A stretch of 64,000 nt of DNA from Pseudoroseicyclus_A sp041714655 (GCF_041714655.1 NZ_CP168219.1:310001-374000), one strand, 5' to 3'; shown: positions 25,815 through 34,339, counted from the stretch's first letter. The notes: a model not told the origin generated them from the sequence alone. Translations and numbers: made by a program.

Positions 25815-26588
25815 TTACTCCAGCTCGGCAAAGGGATCGACGAAATCGGCGAAGGGGTCGACGAAGCCGGCATCGTCGTCCTGCGCGGCGCTGCCGCCGG
25901 CGACCTCGAAGCGGCGGTTCTGCAGATAGGCGAGCCGCGCCTGGGCGTAGCTGTCGGCACTCTCGTAGAGAAGCCCGTCTACGGTGGCTATGAACTGGCC
26001 GCGCTCGACGATCTTCTCGCCGACCCAGAAGGCGGTGGAATGATCGCGCTGCAGCGCCCAGCCGACGCCCCCCAGCGGATCCATGAGGATGTCGACGAGC
26101 TGGCCCGCCGCGTCCCGCTCGGTCGAGGGGCCGAAGAGCGGCAGCTCGACATAGGCGCCCTCCTCGAAGCCCCAGACGGCCAGCGTCTCGCCGAAATCGG
26201 TGTCGCGCTCGAAGAGCCCGATTTCCGCCGCCGGATCGCCGAAGCCGCCGAGGCCGAAGACCGTGTTGATGACGAAGCGCGCCGCATTGGCACCGGCATC
26301 CTCGAGATTGCCCTGCAGGAGGTTGTTCACCGCCATCCCGGGCAGGGAAGCATTGTCGGAGAAGGTGACGATCGCCTCGCCGATGCCCTCCGGCAGATGC
26401 GTCGACGCCTGGCCGAGCGGCCGCAGCAGCGCCCGGTCGACATCGGTGTTGAAGGCATGCACCGCCCGGTTGGTGACCTCATAGGGATCGTTGACGCCGC
26501 CATCCGGCGGGGCCGGTGTGCAGGCGGCAAGCGCCAGGGCGGCAAGCGTGAGGGCGGGGAGCTGCAGAATGCGGAGGCTGGCAAGCAT
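25815..26588 (-). CDS. mlaA: MlaA (VacJ) outer-membrane lipoprotein
   Basis: A 257-residue lipoprotein that removes mislocalised phospholipids from the outer leaflet of the outer membrane. Lipobox LALAACT (Cys near residue 23), then NDPYEVTNRAVHAFNTDVDRALLRPL, NLLQGNLEDAGANAARFVINT-FGLGG--D, and LPLFGPSTERDAAGQLVD, all VacJ hallmarks. The acidic C terminus contains a near repeat (FVDPFADFVDPFAELE). The longer open frame through this region belongs to other frames. Operon with the MlaC-like gene. Confidence 0.92.
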   Translation of the reverse strand: MLASLRILQLPALTLAALALAACTPAPPDGGVNDPYEVTNRAVHAFNTDVDRALLRPLGQASTHLPEGIGEAIVTFSDNASLPGMAVNNLLQGNLEDAGANAARFVINTVFGLGGFGDPAAEIGLFERDTDFGETLAVWGFEEGAYVELPLFGPSTERDAAGQLVDILMDPLGGVGWALQRDHSTAFWVGEKIVERGQFIATVDGLLYESADSYAQARLAYLQNRRFEVAGGSAAQDDDAGFVDPFADFVDPFAELE

Positions 26589-26753
26589 GGGGCGCTCTGA
26601 AATCCTTTCGCGGCCGGGCCGGCATTGCGCCCTCTTTGCGGGATATCTGCCCCGGCGTCCAGCGGCGCGGCGGAAAGCCGCCTCACGTGCGCGCGAGGGC
26701 GGGCGCCGATCGGCTCTCGGGTATCGGGCAGGGCGCGGGGGGAGAGGGCGGGA

Positions 26754-26798
26754 GCGAGGGGCTGTCTGCCCCTCGCGCTCCCCGAAGGGTATTTGGAA
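26754..26798 (-). repeat. Intergenic hairpin repeat, AGACA-loop family, inverted relative
   Basis: On the minus strand it reads TTTCCAAATACCCTTCGGGG, then a perfect 9-bp stem (GCGAGGGGC/GCCCCTCGC) around AGACA. It lies in the 336-bp divergent region between mlaA and the type I secretion genes (26589-26924). The rest of that region shows no gene; it must contain both promoters, which I could not pin down. Confidence 0.75.
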
Positions 26799-26924
26799 AG
26801 GGGCAGGGGAGGGCAGGGGGGGCAGGGGCAGGACAGGCGCGCCTCCAAGCATGTGGCGTTCCCGGCCAAGAGCCCCTAGAACTTTTCGCGAGAGCCGGGG
26901 CGGGGCCCGGCCGGGAGGGCCAGG

Positions 26925-28664
26925 ATGGCGGAGAAGCGCGAGATCGCGGCGGGCAGGGCCGAGCTCAGGGCGGCGCGGGCCGAGAGCCGCTGGCTCTACT
27001 GGGCCGTCGGTCTCTTCAGCTTCTTCGTGAACCTTCTGATGCTCACCGGCCCGCTCTACATGCTCAATGTCTACGACCGGGTGCTGGGCAGCCGCAGCCT
27101 CGAGACGCTGCTGGCGCTGACGAGCATCGTCGCCTTCCTCTTCCTGATGATGGGGCTGCTCGACGGCGTTCGCGGCCGGCTGATGGGCCGCATCGCGGCG
27201 CGCTTCCAGGCGCGGCTCGACCGGCGGGTCTTCTCCGCCGCATTGGGCGGCACCACGCAGCACCGCTCCGAGGCAGCGGCGGCCGCCGCGCTCCGCGATC
27301 TGGAGAGCGTCCAGCGGCTGATCGGCTCGCCGGCCCTCTCGGCGCTCTTCGATCTGCCGTTCTCGCCGCTCTTCTTTCTCGGCATCTTCCTCTTCCATCC
27401 CTGGCTCGGCATCCTCTCGCTGATCGGCGCCGCCGTGCTCGTCGTGCTGGCCGTGGCCAACCAGGCCAGCGCCCGCGGCCCGCTCGCGACGGCGAATGCC
27501 ACCACCGCGAAGGCGGAGGCCGAGGGGGCGCAGATCCGCCAGGATTCCGAGGTCGTCCAGTCGCTCGGCATGCGCGCTGCCGCCTTCGACCGCTGGAAGG
27601 TGGCGCGGGATGCCTCGCTCAAGGCCGCCATCGAGGCGCGGGACAGGACGGGTGGCTTCACCGCCGCCACCCGCGCCTTCCGGCTCTTCATCCAGTCGGC
27701 GATGCTCGGGCTCGGCGCCTATCTGGTGCTCCAGCAGGAGATCACCGCCGGCGCGATGATCGCCGGCTCGATCCTCATGGGCCGGGCGCTGGCCCCCGTC
27801 GAGCAGATCGTGTCGCAGGCCGCGCTCTTCGAGCGGGCGCGCGAGGGCTGGCGGCGGCTCTCGGCCCTGCTCGGCGAGGTGCCCGAGATGGCGCCGCGCA
27901 CGGCGCTGCCGCGCCCCAAGGCCAGGCTCGAGGTCGAGCAGCTCACCGTCATCCCGCCGGGGGAGAGCCTCGCGGCGCTGCGCATGGTCTCGTTCCGGCT
28001 GGAGCCGGGCCAGGCGCTCGGCGTCGTCGGCACATCGGGCGCCGGCAAGTCGACGCTGGCGCGGGCGCTGACCGGGCTCTGGCGCCCGGCCGCGGGGCGC
28101 GTGCGGCTCGACGGCGCTGCGCTTGATCAATACGACCCCGACATGCTCGGCAGCTACATCGGCTATCTGCCGCAGCGGCTCAGCCTCTTCGACGGCACGA
28201 TCGCCGAGAACATCGCCCGGCTGGCCGCGGTGCCCGACCCCGAGAAGGTCGTCCGCGCCGCCGAACGGGCCGGGGCGCACGAGATGATCAAGGCCCTGCC
28301 GGAGGGCTATGACACCCGCGTCTCGCAGGCCGGGGGGCGGCTCTCGGGCGGGCAGATGCAGCGCATCGGCCTCGCCCGGGCGCTCTATGGCGACCCGGTG
28401 CTCCTGGTGCTCGACGAGCCCAATTCCAACCTCGACAACGAGGGGAGCATCGCGCTCAACAAGGCCATCCGCCAGCTCAAGGCCGAGGGCGCCACGATCC
28501 TCATCATGGCGCACCGGCCGGCGGCCATCCAGGAATGCGACATGCTTCTGATGATCGAGGGCGGCGTCCGCCGCGCCTTCGGCCCGAAGGACGAGGTGCT
28601 GCGCGAGATCGTGCGGAACCACCAGGAGATCACCGCCTCCTCCGGGACGGGAGGCGTGTCGTGA
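26925..28664 (+). CDS. Type I secretion ABC transporter (permease-ATPase, PrtD/AprD type)
   Basis: A 579-residue inner-membrane exporter that powers one-step secretion of a protein substrate. N-terminal membrane domain with helices near residues 25-50, 60-85 and 145-185 (WLYWAVGLFSFFVNLLMLTGPLYMLNVYDRV is PrtD-like, with no C39 peptidase domain). ATPase domain from about 335: Walker A GTSGAGKST, LPQRLSLFDGTIAENIA, signature LSGGQMQR, Walker B LLVLDEPNSNLD. The following HlyD gene overlaps by 4 bp. No secreted RTX-type substrate and no TolC gene is nearby. Confidence 0.92.
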   Translation: MAEKREIAAGRAELRAARAESRWLYWAVGLFSFFVNLLMLTGPLYMLNVYDRVLGSRSLETLLALTSIVAFLFLMMGLLDGVRGRLMGRIAARFQARLDRRVFSAALGGTTQHRSEAAAAAALRDLESVQRLIGSPALSALFDLPFSPLFFLGIFLFHPWLGILSLIGAAVLVVLAVANQASARGPLATANATTAKAEAEGAQIRQDSEVVQSLGMRAAAFDRWKVARDASLKAAIEARDRTGGFTAATRAFRLFIQSAMLGLGAYLVLQQEITAGAMIAGSILMGRALAPVEQIVSQAALFERAREGWRRLSALLGEVPEMAPRTALPRPKARLEVEQLTVIPPGESLAALRMVSFRLEPGQALGVVGTSGAGKSTLARALTGLWRPAAGRVRLDGAALDQYDPDMLGSYIGYLPQRLSLFDGTIAENIARLAAVPDPEKVVRAAERAGAHEMIKALPEGYDTRVSQAGGRLSGGQMQRIGLARALYGDPVLLVLDEPNSNLDNEGSIALNKAIRQLKAEGATILIMAHRPAAIQECDMLLMIEGGVRRAFGPKDEVLREIVRNHQEITASSGTGGVS

Positions 28665-29947
28665 ACTGGCCGGTGCGGGCGCCGCTGATCGGCGGGCTGA
28701 TCTTCATCCTCCTTCTCGTGGCCGGCTTCGGCGGCTGGGCGGTGGCGAGCAGCATCACCGGTGCGGTGATCGCGCCGGGCCGCATCGAGGTCGAGCAGAA
28801 CCGCCAGGTGGTGCAGCATCCCGACGGCGGCGTCGTCGCCGAGATCGCGGTGAGCGAGGGCGACACGGTCGAGGCCGGCGACCTGCTCATCCGGCTCGAT
28901 GGCGAGGAGCTCCGCTCGGAGCTCACCGCCGTCGAGGGGCAGCTCTTCGAGCTCCTCGCCCGCCGCGCCCGCTTCGAGGCGGAGACGACGGGCGCCGAGG
29001 CGCTGGACTTCGATCCGATCCTTCTGGAGACGGACAACCCGGTCGCCGCCGAGCTGATGGCGGGCCAGCGCCGGCTCTACGAGGCGCGGCGCCTCAGCGA
29101 GGTGCAGGTGCGCGACCAGCTGCAGCGGCGCATCGAGCAGATGGAATCGCAGATCGAGGGGATCGAGGCCCAGAAGGACGCGATCTCAAACCAGATCCGC
29201 TTTCTGCAGGAGGAGCTGGACGATCAGCAATCGCTCCTCGACCGCGGCCTCGCCCAGTCGGCGCGTGTGCTGGCGCTTGAGCGCGAGAAGGCCGATCTCG
29301 AGGGGCGCTTCGGCGAACTCACCGCTGCCGCCGCCCAGGCGGAGGGGCGGATCACCGAGACCGAGATCGAGATCATCAAGATCGATTCGACCCGCAGCGA
29401 GGAGGCGATCTCCATGCTGCGCGACCTGCAGTATTCCGAGATCGAGCTGGTCGAGCGCCGCCACCAGCTCATGACCCGCATCGGCCGGCTGGAGATCCGG
29501 GCCCCCGTCTCCGGCATCGTCTACGGGCTGAGGGTCTTCGCGCCGCGCTCGGTGGTGGTCGGGGCCGACCCGCTGCTCTACCTCGTGCCGCAGGACCGGC
29601 CGCTGGTCATCACCGCCCAGGTCAACCCCAGCGACATCGACCAGATCTATGCCGGCCAGGCGGCGGGGCTGCGCTTCTCGGCCTTCGATCAGCGCACCAC
29701 GCCCGAGCTCGACGGCCATGTCGTGCGCGTCTCGGCGGATGCCTTTACCGATCAGAATTCCGGGCTCAGCTTCTACCGGGCGGAGATCGCGCTCGACGAG
29801 GGAGAGCTGCAGCGCCTGCCGGCGGAGATGACGCTGGTGCCGGGGATGCCGGTCGAGGCCTTCATCGCCACCGGGGCACGCTCGCCGATGGCGTATTTCC
29901 TCAAGCCATTCACCGATTACCTCGCCAAGGCCTTCCGCGAGACCTGA
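28661..29947 (+). CDS. HlyD-family membrane fusion protein of type I secretion system
   Basis: A 428-residue periplasmic adaptor linking the ABC exporter to an outer-membrane TolC-like channel. One N-terminal helix (about residues 8-30), a lipoyl-like segment GAVIAPGRIEVEQNRQVVQHPDGGVVAEIAVSEGDTVEAGDLL with the hybrid motif, a long coiled coil (about 90-270), and the C-terminal barrel with RIGRLEIRAPVSGIVYGL. It starts with GTG overlapping the exporter stop (GTGA), typical of PrtD-PrtE pairs. Confidence 0.92.
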   Translation: MNWPVRAPLIGGLIFILLLVAGFGGWAVASSITGAVIAPGRIEVEQNRQVVQHPDGGVVAEIAVSEGDTVEAGDLLIRLDGEELRSELTAVEGQLFELLARRARFEAETTGAEALDFDPILLETDNPVAAELMAGQRRLYEARRLSEVQVRDQLQRRIEQMESQIEGIEAQKDAISNQIRFLQEELDDQQSLLDRGLAQSARVLALEREKADLEGRFGELTAAAAQAEGRITETEIEIIKIDSTRSEEAISMLRDLQYSEIELVERRHQLMTRIGRLEIRAPVSGIVYGLRVFAPRSVVVGADPLLYLVPQDRPLVITAQVNPSDIDQIYAGQAAGLRFSAFDQRTTPELDGHVVRVSADAFTDQNSGLSFYRAEIALDEGELQRLPAEMTLVPGMPVEAFIATGARSPMAYFLKPFTDYLAKAFRET

Positions 29948-29957
29948 GGGGTGAGTC

Positions 29958-29982
29958 GGCCGGCCGGTGACGCCGGCCGGCC
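29958..29982. terminator. GC-rich hairpin after hlyD, terminator-like
   Basis: Perfect 10-bp arms GGCCGGCCGG/CCGGCCGGCC around TGACG, 10 bp after the stop. No T tract follows, so it is either a 3' end stabiliser or a factor-aided terminator. Confidence 0.5.
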
Positions 29983-30344
29983 GGCCGGCGACCGATTCCC
30001 GCCACATCCGGTTGAGCCCGCCCGCCCGCCGCAACTCCTGCGCGAGTGCGGCCGGGAGCGGGCCCGCGCTAAGTCATTGACCTGTCACAAGCGCGCGAGG
30101 AAAGCCTCGTCTCTGGCAAGAATTTGGTAAGAAAATAAGGCCAGGCTGGTGCGCAGGGCCATGTTGTTGCGCTAGAGTGCCCCGAGCTGCTGCGTGTGCG
30201 CGCCGGGGGGCTTTGCGCAACACCATATCTTTTGAGGCGAAATTTGAGGGACGGTGTGGGCCGGCGCAAAGGCTCCGCCGAATGGACAAACTTAGGCCCT
30301 GTTTCCGCGTGAGCTTCGGCCGCGATGGAACGAGGGGCACGTTA
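29983..30344. other. Upstream region of the unknown gene at 30345
   Basis: No coding frame supported. From about 30070 it is richer in A/T than the genome (for example TTTGGTAAGAAAATAAGG at 30122-30139), as expected for a promoter region or a small RNA. A small stem (CGAGG-AAA-GCCTCG) lies near 30094-30107. I could not assign a promoter with confidence. Confidence 0.4.
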
Positions 30345-30845
30345 ATGGCGCAAGAGTTGGAAATCATGGACGATTTGCTTTGGGACGCGGTTGACAGCGC
30401 CCGTCGGGAGACCTTCGATCCGAGCCTCGGCGAACATGAGCTTGCGCGCCTCTTCCCCAAGGCGGACCTGGCGCTGGTGCCCATCTATCGCGATCTCCTG
30501 GCCCTCGCCGAGGAATTCGAGATGTTCACCGGCCGCGATCTCGGCCTCTGGGATCAGATCGGGGAGCTCTTCGGCGCCATCACCTACGGCATCGACCTCA
30601 CCCGCATCGGCGGCAAGTCCACCGGCGGCACGCTGGAGGGCGAGGCGGTGGCGATCCGCACCATCCGCCCGGGTGGCGAGGAAGCCGTGACGATCGATCG
30701 CGCCGAGCCGTTCGAGAAGCTGCTGATCGTCAGGATCGACGACACCTACCAGGTGCGCGGCCAGCTCCTGCCCCGCGCGGCGCTGCCCTCCGGCGAAAGC
30801 GCCGAGATCCGCCTCGGCTGGGGAGACCTGCGCCCGGTCAACTGA
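30345..30845 (+). CDS. Conserved-looking cytosolic protein of unknown function
   Basis: A 166-residue acidic protein. The N-terminal two thirds look helical (MDDLLWDAVDSARRETFDPSLGEHELARLFPKADLALVPIYRDLLALAEEFEMFTGRDLGLWDQIGELFGA), and the C-terminal part is beta-rich (EAVAIRTIRPGGEEAVTIDR, LLIVRIDDTYQVRGQLLPR). No signal peptide, no helix for membrane insertion, no recognised motif. ATG 30345 is preceded by GAGGGGC. It stands alone with long gaps on both sides. Confidence 0.7.
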   Translation: MAQELEIMDDLLWDAVDSARRETFDPSLGEHELARLFPKADLALVPIYRDLLALAEEFEMFTGRDLGLWDQIGELFGAITYGIDLTRIGGKSTGGTLEGEAVAIRTIRPGGEEAVTIDRAEPFEKLLIVRIDDTYQVRGQLLPRAALPSGESAEIRLGWGDLRPVN

Positions 30846-31180
30846 GGCTCGGCCGAGGTGACGCGGGGCCTGGCTGCGGGCCGAGGTGCCGTTTCGGCTG
30901 AACGGGCCCGATAGGCGGGCCCAGGGCCGGGTCTGAGGGGCAGGCCCGCCGCTGCTCGTGACGCCCTTCCCGCTCTCCCTTGAGCTACTCTCCCATTGGC
31001 AGAGGCGGCGCCTCCCGCCCCAGCCAGGTCCACGACCAGCGCTCCCGGCGCCGTGCTCCGCACGGTCTCCCAGTGCTCCGCCCCCAATCGCTCATCTTCA
31101 AAACCGGCGAAAGCCCCACGCCTCCCCTCTCCCGCCGCCGGCCCCTTGCCCTCCCGCGCCCGGCGCCCCAAAGGGGGCGC
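30846..31180. other. Intergenic region before the MFS gene
   Basis: Contains one stem (GGGCCC-GATAGGC-GGGCCC near 30904-30922) and a C-rich stretch. Open frames that cross it in both directions look like out-of-frame noise. No tRNA or other RNA gene was recognised. Confidence 0.4.
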
Positions 31181-32368
31181 ATGAAGACGGGAAGCGATTG
31201 GGGATTGATCCTGGCGCTCTGGGCCGCGGGGCTCGGGGCCGGGGCGCAGTTTGCGAAGGTCTCGACGATCTTCGACACGCTCGGGCAGATCTATCCCGGC
31301 GCCGGCGCCACGCTCGGTTTCTCCGTCTCGCTGCTCAGCTTTCTCGGCATCGTCTTCGGGCTCTTCGCCGGGCTGGTGGCGGCGCGGCTGGGGGTGCGGC
31401 GGCTGCTGATCGGCGGGCTCCTTCTGGGCGCCGCCGTCAGCGCCTTTCAGGTCACCCTGCCGCCGATGCCCGTCCTTCTCGTCAGCCGCGTCGTCGAGGG
31501 GCTTTCGCATCTCGTCATCGTCGTCGCGGCGCCGACGCTGCTTGGCAGCCTCGCCCGGGGCCGCGCCCGGCCCGTCGCCATGACGCTCTGGAGCACCTTC
31601 TTCGGCGTCGCCTTCTCGGTGACGGCCCTTCTGGGCCGGCCGCTCAGCGATGCCTTCGGTCCCGCCGCGCTCTTTGCCGCCCATGCCGTCTACATGGCGG
31701 CGATGGCGGCGCTGCTCGCCTGGCGCCTGCCGCCCGTGCCGGCGCCGCCCGGCCCGCGGCTGACGCTCCGCGCCATCGCCGCCCGGCATGTGGAGGCCTA
31801 CCGCTCCCCGGCCACCGCCGCGCCGGGGCTGGCCTGGCTCTTCTATACATTATCCTATGTCTCGATCCTGACCGTCCTGCCCGCCATGCTCCCCGAGGCC
31901 GGGCGGAGCTTCGCGGCCACAGCCATGCCGCTTGCCGGCATCGTGGTCTCGATGACGATCGGCAATCTGCTGCTGCAGCGCCTGCCGCCGGTGCCCGTCG
32001 TCATCGGCGGCTTCGCCCTCGCTGCCGTCGCGGCGGCGGCGCTGCCCTTCACGGCGAGCCCCTGGGTGCCGGTGGCGCTGATCGGCGCGCTCGGACTCGT
32101 GCAGGGCGCGAATTTCGAGGCCATCCCGGCGCTCAACCCCGAGCCCGAGCAGCAGGCCATCGCCAATGGCGCCGTGGCGCAGATGGGCAATCTCGGCAAT
32201 ACGCTGGGAACGCCGATCCTCCTCGCCGCCACCGGCGCCTTCGGCCAGGCGGGGCTGGTCGGCTTCGCGCTTCTTGCCTTCGGGGGCGGAATCGCCGTTC
32301 ATCTGGCCTTGGCGCGGGCGCGGGCCAACGGACCGAAGGGCGCCGAACCGCGCGCGACGCGGCCTTGA
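31181..32368 (+). CDS. MFS transporter
   Basis: A 395-residue inner-membrane carrier with about 12 hydrophobic helices and weak MFS motifs (GLVAARLGVRRLLIGGLLLG between helices 2 and 3; LVSRVVEGLSHLVIVVAAPTLLGSLARGRARPVAMTLWSTFFGVAFSV in helices 4-5). The substrate is unknown; some relatives are labelled cyanate or sugar carriers without proof. ATG 31181 is used because AAAGGGGG lies just upstream; the 67-residue extension to an earlier ATG is not membrane-like. It ends 63 bp before the exosortase gene in the same direction. Confidence 0.85.
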   Translation: MKTGSDWGLILALWAAGLGAGAQFAKVSTIFDTLGQIYPGAGATLGFSVSLLSFLGIVFGLFAGLVAARLGVRRLLIGGLLLGAAVSAFQVTLPPMPVLLVSRVVEGLSHLVIVVAAPTLLGSLARGRARPVAMTLWSTFFGVAFSVTALLGRPLSDAFGPAALFAAHAVYMAAMAALLAWRLPPVPAPPGPRLTLRAIAARHVEAYRSPATAAPGLAWLFYTLSYVSILTVLPAMLPEAGRSFAATAMPLAGIVVSMTIGNLLLQRLPPVPVVIGGFALAAVAAAALPFTASPWVPVALIGALGLVQGANFEAIPALNPEPEQQAIANGAVAQMGNLGNTLGTPILLAATGAFGQAGLVGFALLAFGGGIAVHLALARARANGPKGAEPRATRP

Positions 32369-32431
32369 TCCGGGCGGAGATGACCCAGAACGGGTCAATT
32401 TTTCGGCGCATTTGAAGGGCAAGAGACCCGC

Positions 32432-34033
32432 ATGATGAGAACAGCCTCCGCCCTCCTGCCCACACGCCCCTGGCCCCGGCTCGGGGTCTTCGGCCTTCTG
32501 GCGCTGATCGAGATCGGTGCCCTTGCGGTGACCTACCAGGTCCTCGCCGATTTCGAATGCACCGACACCGGGTTCTACGGGGCCTGCCGGGCCATGCAGA
32601 GCCTGCCGGCCCGGGCGCTCGTGGTGCTCGGCGTCGTGGCGCTGATCGCCTGGGCGCGGCCCGCGGCGCTTCGCCATCTGGGCGGCCGCCCCGGCGGCGG
32701 GGCCTGGGCGCTCCTTCATCTCGCCGGACTGGTCCTGATGTTCCTGCCCGCCGTGCTCGCCCCCGCGGGCGATCTCGCGGCCATCGCCCCCCAGGCCATG
32801 GCGTTCTGGGCGGCGGGGGGCATCGCCACCGCCCTTGGCTGGCTCTTCTGGCTCGCGGCGCCCCGCGCCCTCGCCGACATCGCCCGCGAGGTGGGCTGGA
32901 TGGCGGCGATCGTGCTCCTTGTCGCGCTCGTCATGCCGGATCTCGTGCGGCTGCTCGGCCCGATCTGGAACCTGCAGGCCATGGCCTCGGCCACGCTGCA
33001 CGGCGCCGCCTGGCTGCTTGAGCTTTCGGGCGAGGAGGTCATGGTCGACGCGCCGCAGGCGATCCTCGCCACGCCGACCTTCGCGGTGCGCGTCGCCGAG
33101 ACCTGCTCGGGGATCGAGGGGGTCGCGCTCGTCCTCGCCTTCGGCTCTCTTTATGCGGGGCTCTTCCGCAAGACGATCCACCTGGGGCGCTTCTTCGCGC
33201 TGGTGCTGCCGCTGGCGATGCTGGCGAGCTGGCTGCTCAACATGCTGCGCATCGCCGTGCTGGTGAAGATCGGCGCCAATGGCGCGCCGGATCTCGCGGT
33301 CGGCGGCTTCCATTCCCACGCCGGCTGGATCTTCTTCTGCCTCGTGGCGCTCGGGCTTGTTGCCCTCATGGAAACCATTCCCTGGCTCCACAAGGGCCCC
33401 GTCCGCCCCTCCGCCGCGCCGCGCTGGACGGAGGACCGGGCGATGGCGCTGATCCTGCCCTTCGTGGTTTTCATGCTGACGGGGCTGATCTTCAACGGCA
33501 TCTTCGCCGAACCGGAGATCGCCTATCCGATCCGCATCGGGCTCGTCGCGCTGACGCTCTGGCCCTTCCGGCGGCTCTGCCGCGAGATGATGCACCGCCC
33601 CGAGATGGTGGGCATCGGCGCAGGCATCGTCGTCGGCATCCTCTGGGCCGTGACGGCCCCCGCCGGCAACGGCGCGCTCGGCACGGCGCTGGGCGAGCTG
33701 GCCCCTTGGGCGCTGGCGCTCTGGGTGCTGATCCGGGTGCTCGGCACCTCGATCATCGTGCCCATCGTCGAAGAGGCGCTCTTCCGCGGCTACATCCTGC
33801 TCGACTGGCTGGATGGTCCGGGCTGGCCGCGCAAGGCCTTCGCGATCGCCGCCTCGACGCTGCCCTTCGCCTTCCTGCATGGCCGTCTGCTCGCGGCCGG
33901 GCTGGCGGGGCTGGTCTTCGCGCTGGTCGCGCTCCGCCGCGGCAAGGTCAGCGATGCGATCTGGGCCCATGCCATCGCCAACCTGATCGTGGCGATCTGG
34001 GCGCTGGCCATGGGCGATTTCACCATGATCTGA
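32432..34033 (+). CDS. xrtE: Exosortase E / CAAX-type (CPBP) protease fusion, VPEID-CTERM system
   Basis: A 533-residue polytopic inner-membrane protein joining two membrane enzymes. The exosortase part (about residues 20-310) keeps the transpeptidase residues: Cys225 in ETCSGIEG, Arg273 in NMLRIAVL and a histidine in FHSHAGW (294 or 296). The C-terminal CPBP/Rce1-like part (about 340-533) has the motifs EEALFRGY (Glu447, Glu448, Arg452), FLHG (His483) and HAIAN (His513). Exosortases cleave and transfer substrates at a C-terminal sorting signal; the fused protease may trim the leftover tail. The likely substrate is the VPEID-CTERM protein encoded convergently 111 bp downstream. It may be co-transcribed with the MFS gene. 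Confidence 0.93.
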   Translation: MMRTASALLPTRPWPRLGVFGLLALIEIGALAVTYQVLADFECTDTGFYGACRAMQSLPARALVVLGVVALIAWARPAALRHLGGRPGGGAWALLHLAGLVLMFLPAVLAPAGDLAAIAPQAMAFWAAGGIATALGWLFWLAAPRALADIAREVGWMAAIVLLVALVMPDLVRLLGPIWNLQAMASATLHGAAWLLELSGEEVMVDAPQAILATPTFAVRVAETCSGIEGVALVLAFGSLYAGLFRKTIHLGRFFALVLPLAMLASWLLNMLRIAVLVKIGANGAPDLAVGGFHSHAGWIFFCLVALGLVALMETIPWLHKGPVRPSAAPRWTEDRAMALILPFVVFMLTGLIFNGIFAEPEIAYPIRIGLVALTLWPFRRLCREMMHRPEMVGIGAGIVVGILWAVTAPAGNGALGTALGELAPWALALWVLIRVLGTSIIVPIVEEALFRGYILLDWLDGPGWPRKAFAIAASTLPFAFLHGRLLAAGLAGLVFALVALRRGKVSDAIWAHAIANLIVAIWALAMGDFTMI

Positions 34034-34089
34034 GCCGGGCTGCGGGGGGATGGGGCCGAGCGGCCCGCCCCAAGCCTACCGGCAAAAGA

Positions 34090-34121
34090 AAAGCGGCGCA
34101 GCCCCAGGACTGCGCCGCTTT
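34090..34121. terminator. Bidirectional terminator between xrtE and the VPEID-CTERM gene
   Basis: Perfect 12-bp arms AAAGCGGCGCAG/CTGCGCCGCTTT with an 8-base loop. A/T-rich runs flank both sides (AAAAGAA on the left, giving a T run on the minus strand), so it can stop both convergent transcripts. Confidence 0.85.
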
Positions 34122-34144
34122 GCGTCTTGATCGGTCCGAACGCC

Positions 34145-34339
34145 TCAGGCGTTGCGGCGACGGGCGTGGACCAGCAGGGTCACGGCAGCGACGGCGGCCA
34201 GGCCGAGAAGGCCGGCGGAGGCGTCGATTTCCGGAACGTTGGTGGTCGGCGGGGTGCAGCCGTAGTAGCAGGTGGCGAAAGCAGGCGCGGACGCGATCGT
34301 GAGCGGCAGCGCCACGAGACCGGTGAGAAGCTTGTTCAT
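34145..34339 (-). CDS. VPEID-CTERM sorting-domain protein (exosortase E substrate)
   Basis: A 64-residue exported protein made almost only of sorting signals. Residues 1-22 are a Sec signal peptide (MNKLLTGLVALPLTIASAPAFA). The predicted mature segment before the motif is just TCYYGCTPPTTN (residues 23-34, Cys24 and Cys28). Then comes VPEID (35-39), a hydrophobic helix (about 42-57) and the basic end HARRRNA. This tripartite tail is the VPEID-CTERM signal recognised by exosortase E, whose gene lies next door on the other strand. ATG 34339 is preceded by GAGGGAAA. The product is presumably anchored or released at the cell surface. Confidence 0.92.
   Translation of the reverse strand: MNKLLTGLVALPLTIASAPAFATCYYGCTPPTTNVPEIDASAGLLGLAAVAAVTLLVHARRRNA

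Noticed and set aside
26636..28126. Long frame overlapping the type I secretion ABC gene in another phase
   Set aside because: The AprD-type protein with all ABC motifs occupies the region; the alternative is Arg/Ala/Gly-rich noise.
30904..31100. Possible tRNA-like folds before the MFS gene
   Set aside because: Some D-arm-like words appear on the minus strand, but no consistent cloverleaf, T-loop or CCA end could be drawn.
31850..33970. 706-codon minus-strand frame over the MFS and exosortase genes
   Set aside because: Antisense shadow; it crosses two well-defined genes and shows low-complexity charged composition.
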